A stretch of DNA of 64,000 bases from Cohnella algarum (GCF_016937515.1 NZ_JAFHKM010000002.1:5699001-5763000); one strand, 5' to 3'; shown: positions 18,673 to 28,354, numbered from the stretch's first letter. Translations and numbers: made by a program. Notes: a model not told the origin generated them from the letters alone.

Positions 18673-21600
18673 TTATCCATTCGCGCAACCGATGCCGAAC
18701 TCCTCCATCAGCCCGTAAGGGATGAAATCGTAGGCATCCGAATCGGGCTCGCGGCGCATCGGCGCTTTTTTCCAAAAGCCGGGCCATGCCGTGTTTCTCG
18801 GCCGGCTCGGATCCAGATGCGGACTGAGCAGGTTTTTAAAGCTGCCGCAGACGCGGATGGCGATTTCGTTCTCCCCGGGCAGGGTGTGCCCGGTAACGTC
18901 CGGATCGGCGTCATGGCCGGCTCCGAGCAGGCCGACCACGGAACCGTTCACCCATACGGACGCCGCCGTTCCCGCCCATTCGGGCACTTCGAGCAAAATC
19001 CGCTTCGATGGATCGTCGCGGACGAACGTTTTCGAATACCGGAACGCCCCCCCGTAGAACGGGTACCCTTGATCCGTCCACGCCCCGGGGAGAAGCTTCG
19101 CGGCCGGCCGGCCGATCGTCCAGACGCCGTTCCGCGGATAAACGCCGAACGTTCCACGCAAATAGACGGCTTCGACTTCAAGAAGAACGGAGAAAACGTC
19201 GGCCGTCAGCGTCACGCGGTTGTCGCCCTCCCGCACGAAAGACGAAATATCGGCTTCTCCGAGATGATGGTCGAGCCAGGAAGAGCCACCGCGCTTCCAC
19301 GGGACGGGCCGGCCGTTGACAACCAACCGGTAGCGCTCGGCGCGCTCCGCGAACAGGGAAAGGCTTGCCGGGACGGCGCCTTCCTCGATCCGGAACGAGT
19401 AGCTCGCCTCGAATCCGCTGTCCGGACCGAAATCGTCTCTGTCCAACACTCTCCGCTTGTATTGAACCGCATTGTCCCAAGGGTTGCCGCCGAACCCACG
19501 ATGCTCATAAACGCATCGTCCCGCCAAAAGCGTATGAATCCCCTTGTACTCGCGGGTGCCGACGGAAAGGTCGCAATAAAACAGCGGCAGCACGTTGTCC
19601 TCCTCGGGAACGACCTTGAGCCCGGAGGCTGCGAGGGCCGCGTTTGCCGCAACCGCGGAGGTTGCCGGTTGCGCGGAGTCCCGGCCAACCCGCGCGAAAC
19701 CCGTTCCCGCGTCGCAGCCGGCGTTCGCGATCGCGCCGGAAGTGCCGATGCCGGCGGCGGCTCGGTCCGCCGCCGCGTTCCCGCTGCTCCTCTCCTCCGG
19801 TTTCCGTTCGAAAACCCGGTACAGAACCGAACCGAAAGCCGGCAGCTCGACTTCGATCCGGATCATGCCGTCTCGGACCGTACCCTCGACCGGGTGCACG
19901 CTGCCGTCCCAAACCTTCCAGAGCTCGACGCTTTCTCCGGCCAGCAGCAGGCCGGAAGCGACCCGCTCGTCACGGGGATTGGCGATGAAGTAAAGCGACG
20001 ACCCGTCTTCAAGTATCCTTCGCAAATGAACGACGCCGGAAGGAACGCGGTCCGGATCGGTCCAGACGAACCGGAAGCCGATCCGCTTGCGGATTTCGGA
20101 CGTCAGCTCCTCGCGGTTCACGCCGATCCAGTTCGGATGCCGCGAGAGGCGGAAAGCCTCCCGGTCCGGCAGTCCGTCCGCGCACGACGGACCTTGCGGA
20201 CGAAGGGACAAGACGATGCCGCCGCTGTCCATATACCGGCGCACGAGGGAGACGGTCGAGCCCAGCATATGATCCATTTCTTCCGGTACGACGACAAGCG
20301 CGTAGTCTCTCTCGGCTACCGTCAGCTTGCCGTCCGCGGCGCTTCCGTGACGCTCCAGGATGAACTCGTCCCCGAAGTCGCAATCGATTCCCCTGTCGCA
20401 CATCCATTCGACTAATCGTTGATAGCCTGCCGGATCCAGCGGCTGCGGTTCGTCGGGTTTTCCCTGTTTCCCCAAAAACGCGGTCGTCGTCGGATGCAGG
20501 AGAAGCACGCGATTGCGCGTTTCTCCTGCCGACAAGGCCAGGGACAAGCGCGCCTGGTAGTCCGCCATGGCCGCGTATTCGTCCCACCAAGGCTGCCGCC
20601 AGTCGAACGACAGGGGATGATCGCGTTTCCGGGCACCGACGATCGTCGAGCAGGTCATATGCGGGTTGATAAAATTGATGCCGTGCGCCATCAACCAATC
20701 GCCGATCCGCTTGAAGTCTCCGAAATCGGCCTCCCAGCCGCCGGCCCCGTAAGCCTCGCACAGCACGCGCGCCCTGCCGAACTGGTTGGCGGCGCTGTGC
20801 GCTTCCCGAATGGTCAACGTCAGCAGCCGTTCCTTGTCGGTTCGCTCGCCGGACGGCGAGGCCCCGTTTTTCAACAGCATCGTCGTCAGCATGTCGATCG
20901 CGGGCCAGTGCATGTATTCGTACATCGACATGACGGCGGGGGAAGCCATCGACCCCCACGGATACGGCCATTGATGCTCCATGTAATGGCCCGTAAAAGC
21001 GATGCCGCGCGCCTCGCACCATTCGGACAGGGGCTTTGCGAAATTTTCAGCCCAAAGCTCGCGCATCGTCCGGTAGTAGTCGAACCTCGCCTTGCAGGCC
21101 GGGCGCTCCAGCAGATCGCCTTCGATATCGTAAAAAAGCGCGGGCAAATAGGGACGCGGGTCGTAGCCGTTGCGCCGTTCGAATTGGCTGGAGAACCAGT
21201 ACGAGAACGGGAGCGACAGCTCGCCCGCGCCATAAACGGCGCCCGTGCAAACGGCGGGTTCGTCGGTGAAAACAGCCGGGATCGTCGTGCCGAAACGGTC
21301 TCCGAAGCGGCGGAAGTAGGGCTCGTAGGTCGTCTCCAGAAACATTTGCGTCGTTTCGGGCCGCATGAGATCGGGATAAGCGTACCCTCCCATCCAGGAG
21401 GACGTTTCCGGCGATTTCAACTCGAAAAGAAGAAAACGCTCGCCAAATTGCTCCCATCGCTCCAGTTCGACATGCGTGACATCGTGCAGCAAACGCTTTT
21501 TCTCTCCTGCGTCCTCGTAGGCGTAAGCCTGGATCGGGCGTCCGGGACGGAGCATAAAAACCGAATCGGTTTCGAGCGCGTCCAGGACGTGATCAAGCCC

Positions 21601-21947
21601 GACGTCTTTGGCCGTCACGGCTTGGGCGAGGCAATCGGGCAATTCCTTCGATACGTGCCCCCCGCAAAACCGGAGGGATAGGAATTCTCGTCGTAAATGT
21701 AGAGCTTCATGCCGAGCTCTTCTGCGATGCCCATCGCTTCTCCCCAGAGCCGAAACCAGTCCTCCGACAAATATTCGGTGACGAGCCCCGGACGCGGGTG
21801 CACGAAAGCGCCGCCGAATCCGTGCGTTTTCAGCTCCGTCAAATGCTCGCGCATCCGCTCTGCGTCCATGTCGTCATTCCACGCCCATAAGGGCGCCGTT
21901 CGGTATTCGGAAGGCGGATTGCGAAACGTTTCTGCGGTCAGCTTCAT
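18673..21947 (-). pseudogene. GH106-like glycosidase (alpha-L-rhamnosidase-type), frameshifted
   Basis: Reading through one frameshift gives about 1,090 residues. The N-terminal part (21947-21660) has FRNPPSEYRTAPLWAWND, GFGGAFVHPRPGL and YIYDENSYPSGFAGG; the rest continues in another frame with LPDCLAQAVTAKDVG, the TDEP acid region and GHYMEHQWPYPWG. These are typical of GH106-type enzymes. The C-terminal third contains a galactose-binding-like sandwich. The break falls in a run of six G (minus strand) at 21663-21658; seven would restore the frame. This may be a real mutation or a homopolymer error. No signal peptide. ATG at 21947 has GGAGG seven bases upstream. Confidence 0.75.
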
Positions 21948-22234
21948 TTCCTGGCCTCCATGCGACTGGGATTTAATTACCCTTCCAGTATAGATGCAGC
22001 CGCGCGCCGACCGGGAGAAGGAAACCGCCACCGAAGGTGGACATTTTGGACTTTTGAAATCGGGGGTGGACAGCTTTGCCTGCAGCAAGCCGATGTTGTT
22101 CGGAAGATCCTCGATCGTTCCTTCCCTCGGACCAGGCGGCCTGAAGACCGCCCGAACCGCATCTCGGCCGGAAAAATATGCAAACGCCCGGCGGCGGAAC
22201 CGGTTTTCGCCGGGAACCCGCAGGCAAAACTAAA
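21948..22234. other. Intergenic region upstream of the GH106-type gene
   Basis: Contains a minus-strand TATACT (-10-like, 21993-21988) without a good -35 element; no gene or known RNA recognised in the rest. Confidence 0.4.
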
Positions 22235-22270
22235 CGGCCTCCGTCCCTTAAAAATCCGGGACGAAGGCCG
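22235..22270 (-). terminator. Terminator of the Old Yellow Enzyme gene
   Basis: Near-perfect 13-bp stem (CGGCCTTCGTCCC / GGGACGGAGGCCG on the minus strand) followed by TTTAGTTTT. Confidence 0.8.
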
Positions 22271-22294
22271 CTCGTTGTTTGTATTCGTTTCGCG

Positions 22295-23422
22295 TCAGCG
22301 CTTCGGCTCGACGACCGGGAACCAGCCCGGACTGTTGACGATGGCTTGCCAGAGCGGATCCGGTACGACGAGCTCGGCCTGGTCGTCCTTCGTCAGCGTC
22401 GTCCGAATGTCGTCCTCCCGGCCTTCCTCGACTTTCGTCACCCAGTCGGGCTCCACGATCAGCTCCCGGCCGAGGGCGACGAATTCGACGCCCGACCGCA
22501 GCGCTTTTGCCGCTTCATCCGGCGTGCGGATCGAACCGACGCCGATGACGGGCACGCGCCCGGCCGCGCGTTCGACGATCCATTCGATGCGCGGCTTGCT
22601 TGCGTCCGCTCCGCGGCGCGGCGCGGACCAGAATTCCTGCAGCGAGACGTGGAGGTAATCGAGCGACTGTTCGGCCAGCGCGTCGATGAGCCGGAACGTC
22701 TCGGCCATCGTCAGTCCCGGCTCCTCGGGTTCTTCCGGGGAAAACCGGTAGCCGACGGCGAACGGCCGCTTCGCATGCTCCCGCACCGCAGCTTTCACCG
22801 CGTCGACGACGGCGAGCGGAAACGCCAGGCGCTTTTCCGCGTCTCCGCCCCACCGGTCGTTGCGGCGGTTCGTATGCGGCGAGTAGAACTGCTGGATCAA
22901 GTAGCCGTTCGCGCCGTGAATTTCGACGCCGTCGAAGCCGGCTTCGATCGCCCGTCGCGCGGCGGCGCCGAAATCCCGGACGATCGCTTCGGCTTCGTCT
23001 TCCGTCAGCTCGCGCGGCACCGCCCCGTTTTCGGCCGGCACGGTGCCGGCGCTGACGACGTCGCCGTTCGGGACGAGATTCGGCGGGCAAGCGCGGCCGC
23101 CGTGGAAAATCTGGAGCACCGCCTTGGCCCCCTGCTCCCGAATGGCGGACGCCAGCCGCCGCAAGCTCGGGATCATGTCGTCTCGGTCGGCCCCGAACTC
23201 GCCGGGAAAGCCTTTCCCGTTTGGCGTCACGTACGCGCAGGCGGTAACGACCATGCCGACCCCTTTCGAGCGGCGGGCGTAATAGGCGATTTCCGCATCC
23301 GTGACGGTCCCGTCCTCGTTTGAAGAAAAATTCGTCATCGGCGCCATGACGATCCGATTTTGGACGGCGATGCCGCTCCGAAGCGCGATGGGGCTCATCA
23401 AAGAACTAAATTTGGCATTCAT
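22295..23422 (-). CDS. NADH:flavin oxidoreductase, Old Yellow Enzyme family
   Basis: 375 residues, an FMN TIM barrel. Conserved NRIVMAPMTN at the N-terminus, substrate-binding HGANGYLIQQFYSPHTNRR (in the usual HGA-hGYLhxqFhSP form) with RWGG, and late-barrel GVGSIRTPDEA and ALGREL FMN-phosphate contacts. It reduces activated alkenes such as enones; the natural substrate is unknown. ATG at 23422 has GGGAGGA ten bases upstream. A consensus promoter lies about 200 bp upstream, leaving a long leader. Confidence 0.9.
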   Translation of the reverse strand: MNAKFSSLMSPIALRSGIAVQNRIVMAPMTNFSSNEDGTVTDAEIAYYARRSKGVGMVVTACAYVTPNGKGFPGEFGADRDDMIPSLRRLASAIREQGAKAVLQIFHGGRACPPNLVPNGDVVSAGTVPAENGAVPRELTEDEAEAIVRDFGAAARRAIEAGFDGVEIHGANGYLIQQFYSPHTNRRNDRWGGDAEKRLAFPLAVVDAVKAAVREHAKRPFAVGYRFSPEEPEEPGLTMAETFRLIDALAEQSLDYLHVSLQEFWSAPRRGADASKPRIEWIVERAAGRVPVIGVGSIRTPDEAAKALRSGVEFVALGRELIVEPDWVTKVEEGREDDIRTTLTKDDQAELVVPDPLWQAIVNSPGWFPVVEPKR

Positions 23423-23600
23423 GGCAGACGGTGTCCTCCCTGTGGTCTTTCTCAAGGTAATGTAAATATAGTTGTTTCAAACCGGCTTACTCATGCGCAA
23501 ACGTGATGGAGGGAACGAACCTTTAGTTTGTCATGAGAAGGCGAAAACGACTCGGTCATCGCCATCCAATCGAGGGCAACAAACTGTTTCATTCATTCCT

Positions 23601-23647
23601 ACAGTTTCCGTACTGTAATTATATGAGTAACAGATAGAGAATGTCAA
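23601..23647 (-). promoter_or_regulatory. Promoter plus operator-like dyad for the Old Yellow Enzyme gene
   Basis: TTGACA (23647-23642), 18-bp spacer, TATAAT (23623-23618). An inverted repeat ACAGT-N6-ACTGT (23601-23616) covers the start site region and could be a repressor site. The following 180-bp leader has a 21-codon open frame but no convincing regulatory fold. Confidence 0.7.
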
Positions 23648-23706
23648 TCTGCCCGTCAATCGGACGAACCCCTCGCCTCGATCCGATGCCGGCAATCCCG
23701 CGCCGC

Positions 23707-24545
23707 TTACTTCCCTCTCGGCCATCGGAACGAAGGAACCTTGGCGACCATCGTTTGAAACAGTTTTGCCCATTGGGCTTCCCGCAATGCCATCGCCGGA
23801 TCGCCGCGGTCCGCCGTCGCTTCCTTGTGCGCGATTTTGAGCTGCGGAGCGGTAAAGATGCCCTTCAGCGCCTCCGCCAACGGCAGCCGCGGATCCCGCA
23901 GCGCATAGGATGCGAACGCATGAAATGCCCGGTGCTGCCCGGGCCCGAGCAGCGGGCGCTCCTTGCGGACGATACGCAGGATCGCGCCGTCCACCTGCGG
24001 AGGCGGCGCGAAATGGGCGCGCGGCACCTCTTTGATCAGCTTCAGCTCGAAGTTCATCCGCCAGGCCAGCACCCGCGGGTCGGCCGTCCGTTCGGCCGTA
24101 AAACGCCGGGCGGCGCCGTATTCGATCAGGAGCGCGCCTCCCCGAAACGAAACGCCATCGGATCCCATCAACTTCTCCATTACCGCCGTCGTGATCGAAA
24201 ACGGAATGTTGGATACGACGCAAAAGGGGCGATTCGGCAGCTTCATCTCCCGGAAGTCCTTTTCCGCCACCGCGATCTTGGCCGATAGCTCCGCCTTTTT
24301 CCGCAGCGCTCCGGCGAAAGCCGGATCGTTTTCCACGGCGATCACTCTTCCCGCTTTCCCGGCGAGCGGAAACGTCAAAGCCCCTTGCCGGCGCCAATAT
24401 CCAGCACCAGGTCCTCCTGGCGGGGCGAAACGATCCCGATCATGTCTCCGATCGTTTTCGGGTTATGCAGCAGATGCTGGCCGGAGAAGTTCGGCCCGGA
24501 CTTGCATTTTCTCGCCTTCCGGCGGCGTTTGTTTCCATGTTGCAT
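23707..24545 (-). pseudogene. erm: Erm-type 23S rRNA adenine N6-methyltransferase, frameshifted
   Basis: Joined across one frameshift this is about 279 residues, the normal Erm length. Methylase motifs appear in order: NFSGQHLLHN, DIGAGKG, AVENDPAF, VVSNIPFSITT; the C-terminal helical domain follows (LAWRMNFELKLIKEVPRAHFAPPPQVDGAI). Erm enzymes dimethylate A2058 of 23S rRNA and confer macrolide-lincosamide-streptogramin B resistance. ATG at 24545 has GGAGG eight bases upstream. The frame breaks in a run of four G (minus strand, 24384-24381), where five would restore GKGALTFPL. A 450-bp leader with a short peptide and two hairpins precedes it, as in inducible erm genes. Confidence 0.8.
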
Positions 24546-24581
24546 CTCGTTTTCCTCCCGTTTTTCCTTTTTTTTGAAATG

Positions 24582-24610
24582 AAAAAAAACCGCAGGCTCG
24601 GGGCCTGCGG
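24582..24610 (-). terminator. Terminator-like hairpin just before the erm gene (attenuator)
   Basis: CCGCAGGC-CCCGA-GCCTGCGG followed by eight T on the minus strand, ending 37 bp before the erm start. It would stop leader transcripts unless antiterminated. Confidence 0.8.
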
Positions 24611-24653
24611 CGGAAAAACGGAAGGGACGCGCCCTTTTTCTAAATGCCCAAGT

Positions 24654-24695
24654 AAAAACGATTTCGTCATCCTGTAAACAGGGCTTATCGTTTTT
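24654..24695. terminator. Second hairpin in the erm leader, terminator-like on both strands
   Basis: AAAAACGAT (24654-24662) pairs with ATCGTTTTT (24687-24695) and encloses an inner CCTGT/ACAGG stem; both strands end in T-runs. Confidence 0.6.
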
Positions 24696-24995
24696 GTCGG
24701 CAACGATTCGGAGGAGGGTTCCGCATGAAACCGATCCTTTCCGAATCGCAAACAAACCTTGCCCGAACGGCAAGATTCGCCCGGAAGGCGTGACGGGTCC
24801 GGGAACGTTCCCGTGCGAACGCCGCATATCCGGCGATTCGAAGGGGATGCCGCTCCTTCCATATACGGATGAATGAAAACGCAAAGAAGAGAGGGACGCA
24901 CCGCCCCCTCTTGATCGCGCAAAATGGGTATCCTACAATGGGCAGACCGATTCCGTTTGCTCCGCGCGCAGGCAGAGCCTTTGAACGCTATTAAA

Positions 24996-25046
24996 TTAAT
25001 AGGTCAAAGCGTCGAAACGAAATCTTCCGTAATTAATAACACCCAC
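24996..25046 (-). CDS. Leader peptide of the erm gene, 16 residues
   Basis: GTG start with GGAGGG ten bases upstream, encoding MGVINYGRFRFDALTY then TAA. It lies just after an extended -10 promoter and 450 bp before erm. The RFRF stretch recalls the RLR-type stall motifs of some macrolide-responsive leaders. The end of the frame overlaps a hairpin (CTATTAATTTAATAG core). Function as a ribosome-stalling sensor is inferred from position. Confidence 0.6.
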   Translation of the reverse strand: MGVINYGRFRFDALTY

Positions 25047-25081
25047 TGTAGAACAACCCTCCGTTCCTAGAAGTTCTTTTT

Positions 25082-25095
25082 AGTATAGCATAAAC
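25082..25095 (-). promoter_or_regulatory. Extended -10 promoter for the erm leader
   Basis: TGCTATACT on the minus strand (TG-N-TATACT) about 35 bp before the leader-peptide start; the -35 region is a poor match, as is common for extended -10 promoters. Confidence 0.5.
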
Positions 25096-25125
25096 GAGCG
25101 CATTGCGAAAGCGGCGTTGCCGCCC

Positions 25126-26007
25126 TTACCCTTTGACCGCCCCGGCCGCAAGGCCTTCGACGATCCGGTCGCTCAGGAACAGAAACGCGAGCAAAATCGG
25201 CAGCATGCTGATCACGAGCGTCGCGCCGATCGCCCCCCAGTCGGTCGTATATTGGCCGATAAAGTTCTGCACTCCGACCGTCAGCGTCTTGAAAGCGTCG
25301 GAGCTGATGAACGTATTGACGAAAATAAATTCGTTCCAGTTGTAAATCATGTTGATGATCCCGGTCGTCGCGACGACCGAGCCGGTCATCGGCAGCACGA
25401 TGCGGAAAAACATCCGGTTCACGGAGCAGCCGTCGATGACCGCCGCTTCCTCCACTTCCTTCGGCAGCGCGTAGTAAAAACCGAGCAGGATCATGATCGT
25501 GATCGGCAGGTTGAACGCCACGTAGGCCAGAATAAGCGACAGCGGATGGTCGATCAGATGCGCCCGGTTGAACATGCCGAACAGCGGAATGAGCGTCGAG
25601 TGAACGGGAATCATCATCGCCGTCATGAACAGCCCCAGCGCGAACGAGCTGCCCTTCCACCTCATCCTCGCGATCGCATAGGTGACGAAGCTTCCGAGCA
25701 GAATCGTCGCCGCCGTCGAAACGAGCGTAATCCAGACGCTGTTGAAAAAATAAACGTCGAGGTTGCCCGCGCTCCATACTTTGGCGTAATTTTCCCATTT
25801 CGGATCGGCCGGAAGCGCAAGCGGAGGAAGGCCGAACGCTTCCTGGTTGTTTTTGAGCGAAAACAGCAGCAGCCAGACGAGCGGAAACAGCTGAAAAACG
25901 GCGACGGCGGTCAGCGCGGCATACAGGAAGGCATACCCGAGCTTGCCGGCCGTCCCCGCTCCGGCCCTCCGATGCAAGGGCTCCGTTTTCGCCGCGATTT
26001 CGGACAT
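25126..26007 (-). CDS. Sugar ABC transporter permease, CUT1 family (MalG/LacG-like)
   Basis: 293 residues, six transmembrane segments. The inner-membrane EAA loop reads EEAAVIDGCSVNRMFFRIVLPM near residue 190, followed by the final NWNEFIFVNTF region. ATG at 26007 is preferred because AGGAGGG precedes it. Third gene of the binding protein-permease-permease operon; as usual for CUT1 systems no ATPase gene is present locally and a shared MsmX-type ATPase elsewhere is likely. Confidence 0.93.
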   Translation of the reverse strand: MSEIAAKTEPLHRRAGAGTAGKLGYAFLYAALTAVAVFQLFPLVWLLLFSLKNNQEAFGLPPLALPADPKWENYAKVWSAGNLDVYFFNSVWITLVSTAATILLGSFVTYAIARMRWKGSSFALGLFMTAMMIPVHSTLIPLFGMFNRAHLIDHPLSLILAYVAFNLPITIMILLGFYYALPKEVEEAAVIDGCSVNRMFFRIVLPMTGSVVATTGIINMIYNWNEFIFVNTFISSDAFKTLTVGVQNFIGQYTTDWGAIGATLVISMLPILLAFLFLSDRIVEGLAAGAVKG

Positions 26008-26020
26008 CGGAACCACCCTC

Positions 26021-26902
26021 CTACGAATATTCGATTTTATCTTTCGAGGCCGTCAGCTTGCGGATGCCCCAGGTGACGACAAGGCAGATGACGAGCAGGA
26101 AAAAGCCGATCGCGCTGCCGTAGCCGAAGTCGTACGATTTGAACGCCTGGCGGTACATGTAGGACGCCATCACTTCGCTCGCGCCGTTCGGTCCCCCGTC
26201 CGTCATCACGTAGATGAGGTCGAAATATTTCAGCGAGCCGACGACCGCGAGGACGACCGTCACTTTAACGACCTCCATGGCGAGCGGAAGCTTGATTTTG
26301 CGGGCGATCTGGAAGGCGTTCGCTCCGTCGATTTTCGCCGCTTCGACGAGGGATGACGGAATCTGGACAAGCGCCGCGTAGTAAATGAGAATATAAAAGC
26401 CCGCGTACTGCCACAAAATCGGAACGAACAAGGCGTACAGGACGAGCGAGGGCTCGGCCAGCCAGGCGGGAGGATTCGCGACGCCGACGGATTCAAGCAG
26501 CCGGTTCAGGATCCCGCTGCTCGGATGAAACACTTTCAGCCACAGCTGCGCGATCGCGACGGAGGACAGCAGCATCGGGATCAAATATATTTTGCGAAAC
26601 AGGTTGACGCCCCGAAGCTTCGCCGACAGCAGCAGCGCGACGATAAAATAGAGGACGAGGCTCGCGGTCGAAAATACGGCGAGCAGCAGCGAGTGTCCGG
26701 CGCTGTCCCAGAACGTGCGGTCCTGAAGCAAAGCCCGGTAATGATCCAGGCCGATAAACGTCATCGCCCCGATCCCGTTCCATTCGTTCAGCCCGTAGTA
26801 GCCGGTCAGCGCGATCGGAACGTACACGACGGCGAGAATCAGCAGCAGCGACGGCAGCACATACAGCGCGATGACCCTCTTGTCCGATAAAACTTTGTCC
26901 AA
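26021..26902 (-). CDS. Sugar ABC transporter permease, CUT1 family (MalF/LacF-like)
   Basis: 293 residues, six transmembrane segments with EAA loop VEAAKIDGANAFQIARKIKLPL. I place the start at TTG 26902 (AAAGGAG nine bases upstream, giving a normal family length); an upstream in-frame ATG at 26977 lacks a ribosome site and would add 25 basic, unconserved residues. Pairs with the permease encoded downstream. Confidence 0.9.
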   Translation of the reverse strand: MDKVLSDKRVIALYVLPSLLLILAVVYVPIALTGYYGLNEWNGIGAMTFIGLDHYRALLQDRTFWDSAGHSLLLAVFSTASLVLYFIVALLLSAKLRGVNLFRKIYLIPMLLSSVAIAQLWLKVFHPSSGILNRLLESVGVANPPAWLAEPSLVLYALFVPILWQYAGFYILIYYAALVQIPSSLVEAAKIDGANAFQIARKIKLPLAMEVVKVTVVLAVVGSLKYFDLIYVMTDGGPNGASEVMASYMYRQAFKSYDFGYGSAIGFFLLVICLVVTWGIRKLTASKDKIEYS

Positions 26903-26980
26903 CGGGGCCGACTCCTTTCTTGACGGCGAGCGCTTGCGCGGCGATACGCCTTCCGCGGCAAGCGCCCGATCCCGCATTCG

Positions 26981-28354
26981 TCACTTCGCTTCGGATACGG
27001 CCGCGTCGTGCTCCTCGGAAAATTGCTCCGGCGTTACCGCTTTGCCGAACAGCGACTGAATCGCGTTCAGATGCGTTTCCGCGGCGGCGGCCGGCATTTG
27101 CACGTCGGCGAACAGCGTGATGCTGCTGGCCCGGTTCATCTCGTTGAACAGGTCGACGTAAAGCTGCGGCAGTTGCAGCGCGGACGTATCCACCTTCGTC
27201 GCCGGAATGACGCCGGCTCCGGTTACGGACAGCTCGCCCCATTTTTGCACGAAATATTCCACGAACGCTTTCGCTTCGTCCTTCACCTTCGAGTTCTCCG
27301 CCACGAACAGTCCGACGCCCGGCCCGCCGACCCAGCTGTCGATATTCCCCTTGCCTCCGTCCGCCGTCGGGAACTTGAAGAAGCCGACGCTGTCGCGGAA
27401 TTCCTTCGGGATGTCTTCGTTCGTCGTAAAATTCGGAAGCTCCCACGTGCCCATCATGTACATCGCGGCGTTGCCGTTCAAAAACTCGGCTTTGCCTTCC
27501 TCGTTCGACAAGCCGTTGAAGCCCTTCACGAACGCCCCGGCGTCGACGAGCGCCTGCACCTCCGCGGCCGCCTTGACCAGGCTTTCGTCGCCGAACGAGC
27601 CGGAGCCGCCGATCGCGTTCGACAGCGCCTCTTGCCCCGCGAACCGGTCCGCCAAATACATGTACCAAAGCGAGCCGGTCCACCGGTCCTTGTTCCCGAG
27701 CGCGATCGGCGCGACGCCGTTGTCCGCGAGCGCGGCCACGACTTGTTTGAACTGCTCGTACGTTTCCGGTACTGCGAGGCTGTATTTTTCGAAAATCGCC
27801 TTGTTGTAGTAAACCGGCGTTATGTTGAATTCAAGCGGCAGGCCGTACGTTTTGCCATCGATGGCATACGCCTCGGTCGTGCCGTTGACGAACTTGCCGC
27901 TCAATTCTCCGCCCAGCAAATCGTCCAGCGGCGTAAACAGTCCGCCTTCCACGTAAGGCTGAAGGAAGCCCGCCGCCCAGGTAACGCCGACGTCCGGCAG
28001 CTGGTTGGAAGCCGAAAGCACTTTCAATTTGTTTTTGTACTGCTCGTTTTCCAGCACTTCCGGTTTGATCGTCACGTTCGGAAACTCGGTTTCGTATTGT
28101 TCGATGATCTGGTTGACGATTTTGTTTTGTCCGGCGGAGATGCCTTCCGGCCACAGGTGCATGAAGCTGATCTCCACTTTGTCGGAACCGCTTTCATTTC
28201 CGCCGCTTGCCGTCGCCTCGGCGCTTCCTCCGCTGCCGCTCCCGGAGGCGTTCCCGGCGGCATCGCCGGCCGTGCCGTTGCCGCCGCCGCAGCCGGCCAG
28301 GGCAAGGGCCAGGGACAAGGTCAGCAACAGGATGTTCCCGCTTTTTTTGAACAC
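26981..28354 (-). CDS. Extracellular sugar-binding lipoprotein (SBP family 1)
   Basis: 457 residues. Lipobox LAGCGGG at about residues 18-24, a Gly/Ser/Glu linker, then a family 1 solute-binding fold (ISFMHLWPEG, TWAAGFLQPYVEGGLFTPLDDL, PLEFNITPVYYNKAIFEK, MYMMGTWELPNF). Start is GTG 28354 with AAGGGG upstream. It is the receptor of the CUT1 transporter and lies just after the YesM/YesN-type two-component genes, which probably control it. Substrate unknown, probably an oligosaccharide. Confidence 0.92.
   Translation of the reverse strand: MFKKSGNILLLTLSLALALAGCGGGNGTAGDAAGNASGSGSGGSAEATASGGNESGSDKVEISFMHLWPEGISAGQNKIVNQIIEQYETEFPNVTIKPEVLENEQYKNKLKVLSASNQLPDVGVTWAAGFLQPYVEGGLFTPLDDLLGGELSGKFVNGTTEAYAIDGKTYGLPLEFNITPVYYNKAIFEKYSLAVPETYEQFKQVVAALADNGVAPIALGNKDRWTGSLWYMYLADRFAGQEALSNAIGGSGSFGDESLVKAAAEVQALVDAGAFVKGFNGLSNEEGKAEFLNGNAAMYMMGTWELPNFTTNEDIPKEFRDSVGFFKFPTADGGKGNIDSWVGGPGVGLFVAENSKVKDEAKAFVEYFVQKWGELSVTGAGVIPATKVDTSALQLPQLYVDLFNEMNRASSITLFADVQMPAAAAETHLNAIQSLFGKAVTPEQFSEEHDAAVSEAK

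Noticed and set aside
18157..20415. Long plus-strand open frame (752 codons) opposite the GH106-type gene
   Set aside because: Antisense shadow caused by high GC; no ribosome site, basic/proline-biased composition, no domain. The same applies to long antisense frames at 51069-53945 and 61116-63059.
23707..24545. KsgA rather than Erm
   Set aside because: SGQHLLHN and the N-terminal basic tail, Erm-like C-terminal domain, leader peptide and terminator favour Erm; KsgA is normally near rnmV/veg, not here.
24724..24792. Plus-strand 22-codon frame with GGAGGAGGG ribosome site
   Set aside because: Good spacing to ATG but no promoter, and it lies inside the erm leader on the opposite strand; noted only as a coincidence that transcript data could overturn.
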